Of a DNA stretch of 64,000 nucleotides, positions 62,245 through 64,000 are shown in pieces; position 1 is the first letter of the stretch; every line of letters starts with the position of its first letter. A program made the translations under genes and the position numbers. Source of the stretch: Ectopseudomonas chengduensis (lineage in GTDB: Bacteria; Pseudomonadota; Gammaproteobacteria; Pseudomonadales; Pseudomonadaceae); assembly GCF_900102635.1 (NCBI RefSeq), contig NZ_FMZQ01000015.1, forward strand, positions 62,001-126,000, read 5' to 3'. The notes beneath the pieces were generated by a model, which saw nothing but the letters and a program-made list of their open reading frames with translations, did not search any database and was not told where the DNA came from.

Positions 62245-62895
62245 ATGCTCAAAAACCTATGGCGTTGGTTCAAACGGCCAAAAAACCCGGCCGGCTATGT
62301 CTATTACGCACGCCTGAAGACTAACTGTGGGCTTTTGTACAAACTCGGCTACACCAAAAAGCCCAGTCTCAAGGAACGCCTCGCCTACGGCGGGCACGGC
62401 GATGAAAAGATGATTGACCAAGAGTTCTTCTTTACCTATTGCGAAGACGCCTGGGACGTCGAACAAACCCTGCTTGAGCACTTCACCCGTCAGCGCGCCT
62501 TTGGCAAATACAGCAAAAATGCTCGCAAGCCGCTGTGCGGTCGTGGCCAGACAGAGCTGTTCGCCCACGACATACTGGGGTTGGATGAAAACCTCTACAT
62601 CAAGCCCGATGCGCAGACGCTGGCAACAATCCGGGAGCAGAACAATGATGTGGGAGGCGGCTGCCTATTCGTATTCCTCGGCCTAATCCTAGTGCCTTTC
62701 ACGCTCGGGCTATCGCTTCTGTTCATAGTGGGCGGATTAAGCGGGATATTCGGCAGACCAGGGGGTATCAAAAATTTCGCCGCCCAGTACAAGCAAAGGC
62801 CTGTTCATCCGCCTGCCATTGCTGATCTCATCAAGAGCCTTAGTCAGCCTGTGTCCGATTCGGTACAGCCCAAGGCGCTCCCCACTAAGTGTTGA
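62245..62895 (+). CDS. GIY-YIG-like (T5orf172-type) protein with membrane segment
   Basis: The 216-residue protein has an N-terminal GIY-YIG/T5orf172-like domain: GYVYYARLKTNCGLLYKLGY, then TYCEDAWDVEQTLLEHFTRQ. A hydrophobic stretch (CLFVFLGLILVPFTLGLSLLF, shown as CLFVFLGLILVPFTLGLS; about residues 143-165) follows. The catalytic GIY-YIG motif is present in altered form (VYYAR and KLGYT), so nuclease activity is uncertain. ATG 62245 is chosen over the TTG two codons before. It lies beside attR. Confidence 0.65.
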   Translation: MLKNLWRWFKRPKNPAGYVYYARLKTNCGLLYKLGYTKKPSLKERLAYGGHGDEKMIDQEFFFTYCEDAWDVEQTLLEHFTRQRAFGKYSKNARKPLCGRGQTELFAHDILGLDENLYIKPDAQTLATIREQNNDVGGGCLFVFLGLILVPFTLGLSLLFIVGGLSGIFGRPGGIKNFAAQYKQRPVHPPAIADLIKSLSQPVSDSVQPKALPTKC

Positions 62896-62938
62896 TCTGG
62901 ACTGGATTCGCGAAACGATGGAGCTACGCACGAAGAAA

Positions 62939-62961
62939 ATGTGGGGACAAGTGTGGGGATA
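62939..62961 (+). repeat. Tandem GTGGGGA pair near attR
   Basis: GTGGGGA at 62941 and 62953, period 12, matching the pair near attL in sequence, period and orientation; 55-75 bp inside the right attachment site. Likely integrase arm sites. Confidence 0.5.
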
Positions 62962-63015
62962 GAGAATGCAGAATTCATATTACCCTTTGATATCAATAGC
63001 TTGAACAACTAAAAC

Positions 63016-63042
63016 GCCGGCCACAAGCCGGCTTTTTTATTG
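63016..63042 (+). other. attR of the nos island, attL of the next island
   Basis: A 27-base exact copy of the ppa terminator segment at 39771-39797. As a hairpin with T run it can still terminate transcription leaving the island. The tandem integrase gene 180 bp downstream shows that it also borders a second element. Confidence 0.85.
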
Positions 63043-63147
63043 CCCGAAGAAATCCAGCAAGATCCTACAGCCCTAGAAAATACGCGCCTTACAGCTTAGG
63101 GTCTGTCCCAAGACATCCCGTAGCCATCCATAAAATCAGCAACCAAG

Positions 63148-63167
63148 GTGTGGGTCAGAGTGTGGGT
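63148..63167 (+). repeat. Tandem GTGTGGGT pair of the second island
   Basis: GTGTGGGT at 63148 and 63160, period 12, in the same position relative to its att site and integrase as the first island's pair, but with T for G at the end. Confidence 0.45.
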
Positions 63168-63197
63168 TGAGGGGGTGTGTTGGAGTAGGAGCGAGTA

Positions 63198-64000
63198 ATA
63201 GGCAAGCTGACCAGCAAGACCGTGGAGTCGATAGCCAAGGCTGCAACGCCAGGAAAAACCAATGATGGCGATGGCCTGTACTTCCAGGTATCCAAGAGCG
63301 GCGACACCAGCTGGATCTTCCGTTACAAGCTGGATGGCCGCAGCCGCGAAATGGGGCTAGGCCCCTTCCCTGCCGTCACACTCGGCCAAGCACGGCAGTT
63401 GGCCGCCGACCAACGCAAGCTCCTCGCCTCCGGAAGCGACCCACTGGCAACCCGCGACGCGGCAAAGGAAGCCAAGCGCGAGGCCGAACGCCAGGCCGCA
63501 GCACGTCGCACGACGTTCGAAGATCTCGCTCGCGAATACCAACAGGCACATGGCGGCAGTTGGTCTGAGAAGTGGCGGAAAGGCTGGCTACGCAAGTTGG
63601 AGCTCTACGCCTTCCCGACCATGGGCAAGCTGTCGGCTGACATCATCAGCACCGAGCATGTGCTTACTGCATTGCAACCCATCTGGGCAACCAAGACCCG
63701 GACTGCTGATGAAATCAGGGGCCAGATCGAGCAAATACTGGATGCAGCCAAGGCCAGGCGCTTACGCGAGGGGGACAATCCTGCCCGCTGGCGCGGACAC
63801 TTGGACAACCTGCTGAGCAAGGCAGAGAAAAAGAAGGCCAGGCAGCGCCAGCACTTTCCAGTACTGCAATGGAAAGACACACCGAAACTTATAGCCGATC
63901 TGCTCAACATCGATACACGTGACGCCATCGCAACCAGACTGCTGATTCTGACCGGCGCTCGTTACCACATGATCCAACACTCAATGGCCCGAGTTTGACC
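63198..64000 (+). pseudogene. intP4: Tandem second-island P4-type integrase, 5' part, apparently decayed
   Basis: The protein is a close relative of the integrase at 39944 (GEGLRLAVQ versus GDGLYFQVSKSG, and WSEKWRKGWLRKLELYAFP in both). Where the first integrase has GTG-GGC-AAG, this one has ATA-GGC-AAG at 63198, so the normal start is missing; the first standard start is GTG at 63222. Near 63975 the frame shifts: HSMARV ends at a stop at 63998, whereas the next frame reads QWPEFD as in other P4 integrases. The rest lies beyond the window. Confidence 0.8.

Overview
The window looks like a Pseudomonas chromosome (high-GC housekeeping genes with pseudomonad order: rlmH-rsfS-nadD-proA, ubiX-mpl, mtfA, ppa, plus REP palindromes), interrupted by two integrated elements and the start of a third. 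All calls come from reading the sequence; no database search was possible.

Region 1 (1-3183 and 13345-39770) is core genome. It holds ribosome and NAD/proline genes, a DNA glycosylase gene (mpg) split in two by an insertion, a DedA-PAP2 fusion, lrgAB, a MORN-repeat/C13-peptidase lipoprotein, a GGDEF/EAL sensor, and a two-component system whose regulator is frameshifted. An acyl-CoA synthetase, permease and acyl-CoA dehydrogenase block follows, then ubiX, mpl, a degenerate phosphatase/kinase fusion, mtfA and ppa.

Region 2 (3184-13344) is a 10.16-kb, very AT-rich element inserted in codon 'IKS' of mpg. It is at once a plasmid (iteron origin plus replication initiator), mobilisable (MobC, relaxase, candidate oriT) and site-specifically integrating (large serine recombinase next to attR). 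Joining the two ends recreates a symmetric attP: TTACAGGT-15 nt-TGATCA-15 nt-ACCTGTAA. Its cargo is a cassette of four consecutive exported or membrane proteins of unknown function, a small coiled-coil DNA-binding candidate, two unknown proteins, and a 22-bp motif repeated three times.

Region 3 (39771-63015) is a 23.2-kb genomic island bounded by 27-bp direct repeats that coincide with the intrinsic terminator of ppa. The left part is a P4-like module (tyrosine integrase, AlpA regulator, primase/helicase and small genes). The right part is a denitrification cargo: nosR-nosZ-nosDFYL-tatE for nitrous oxide reduction, nnrS, an SDR, a CZB-domain chemoreceptor (frameshifted), a truncated cbb3 oxidase subunit I (ccoN) fused tail-to-tail with a truncated nirC, then nirM. 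FNR/DNR-type boxes precede nosR (weak), nnrS and nirM. The ccoN/nirC junction suggests the nitrite reductase part of a larger denitrification cluster was lost.

Region 4 (63016-64000) begins a second island at the same attachment sequence, in tandem; its integrase gene appears decayed (ATA where the start should be, plus a frameshift) and runs off the window. No tRNA, rRNA or CRISPR array was seen.
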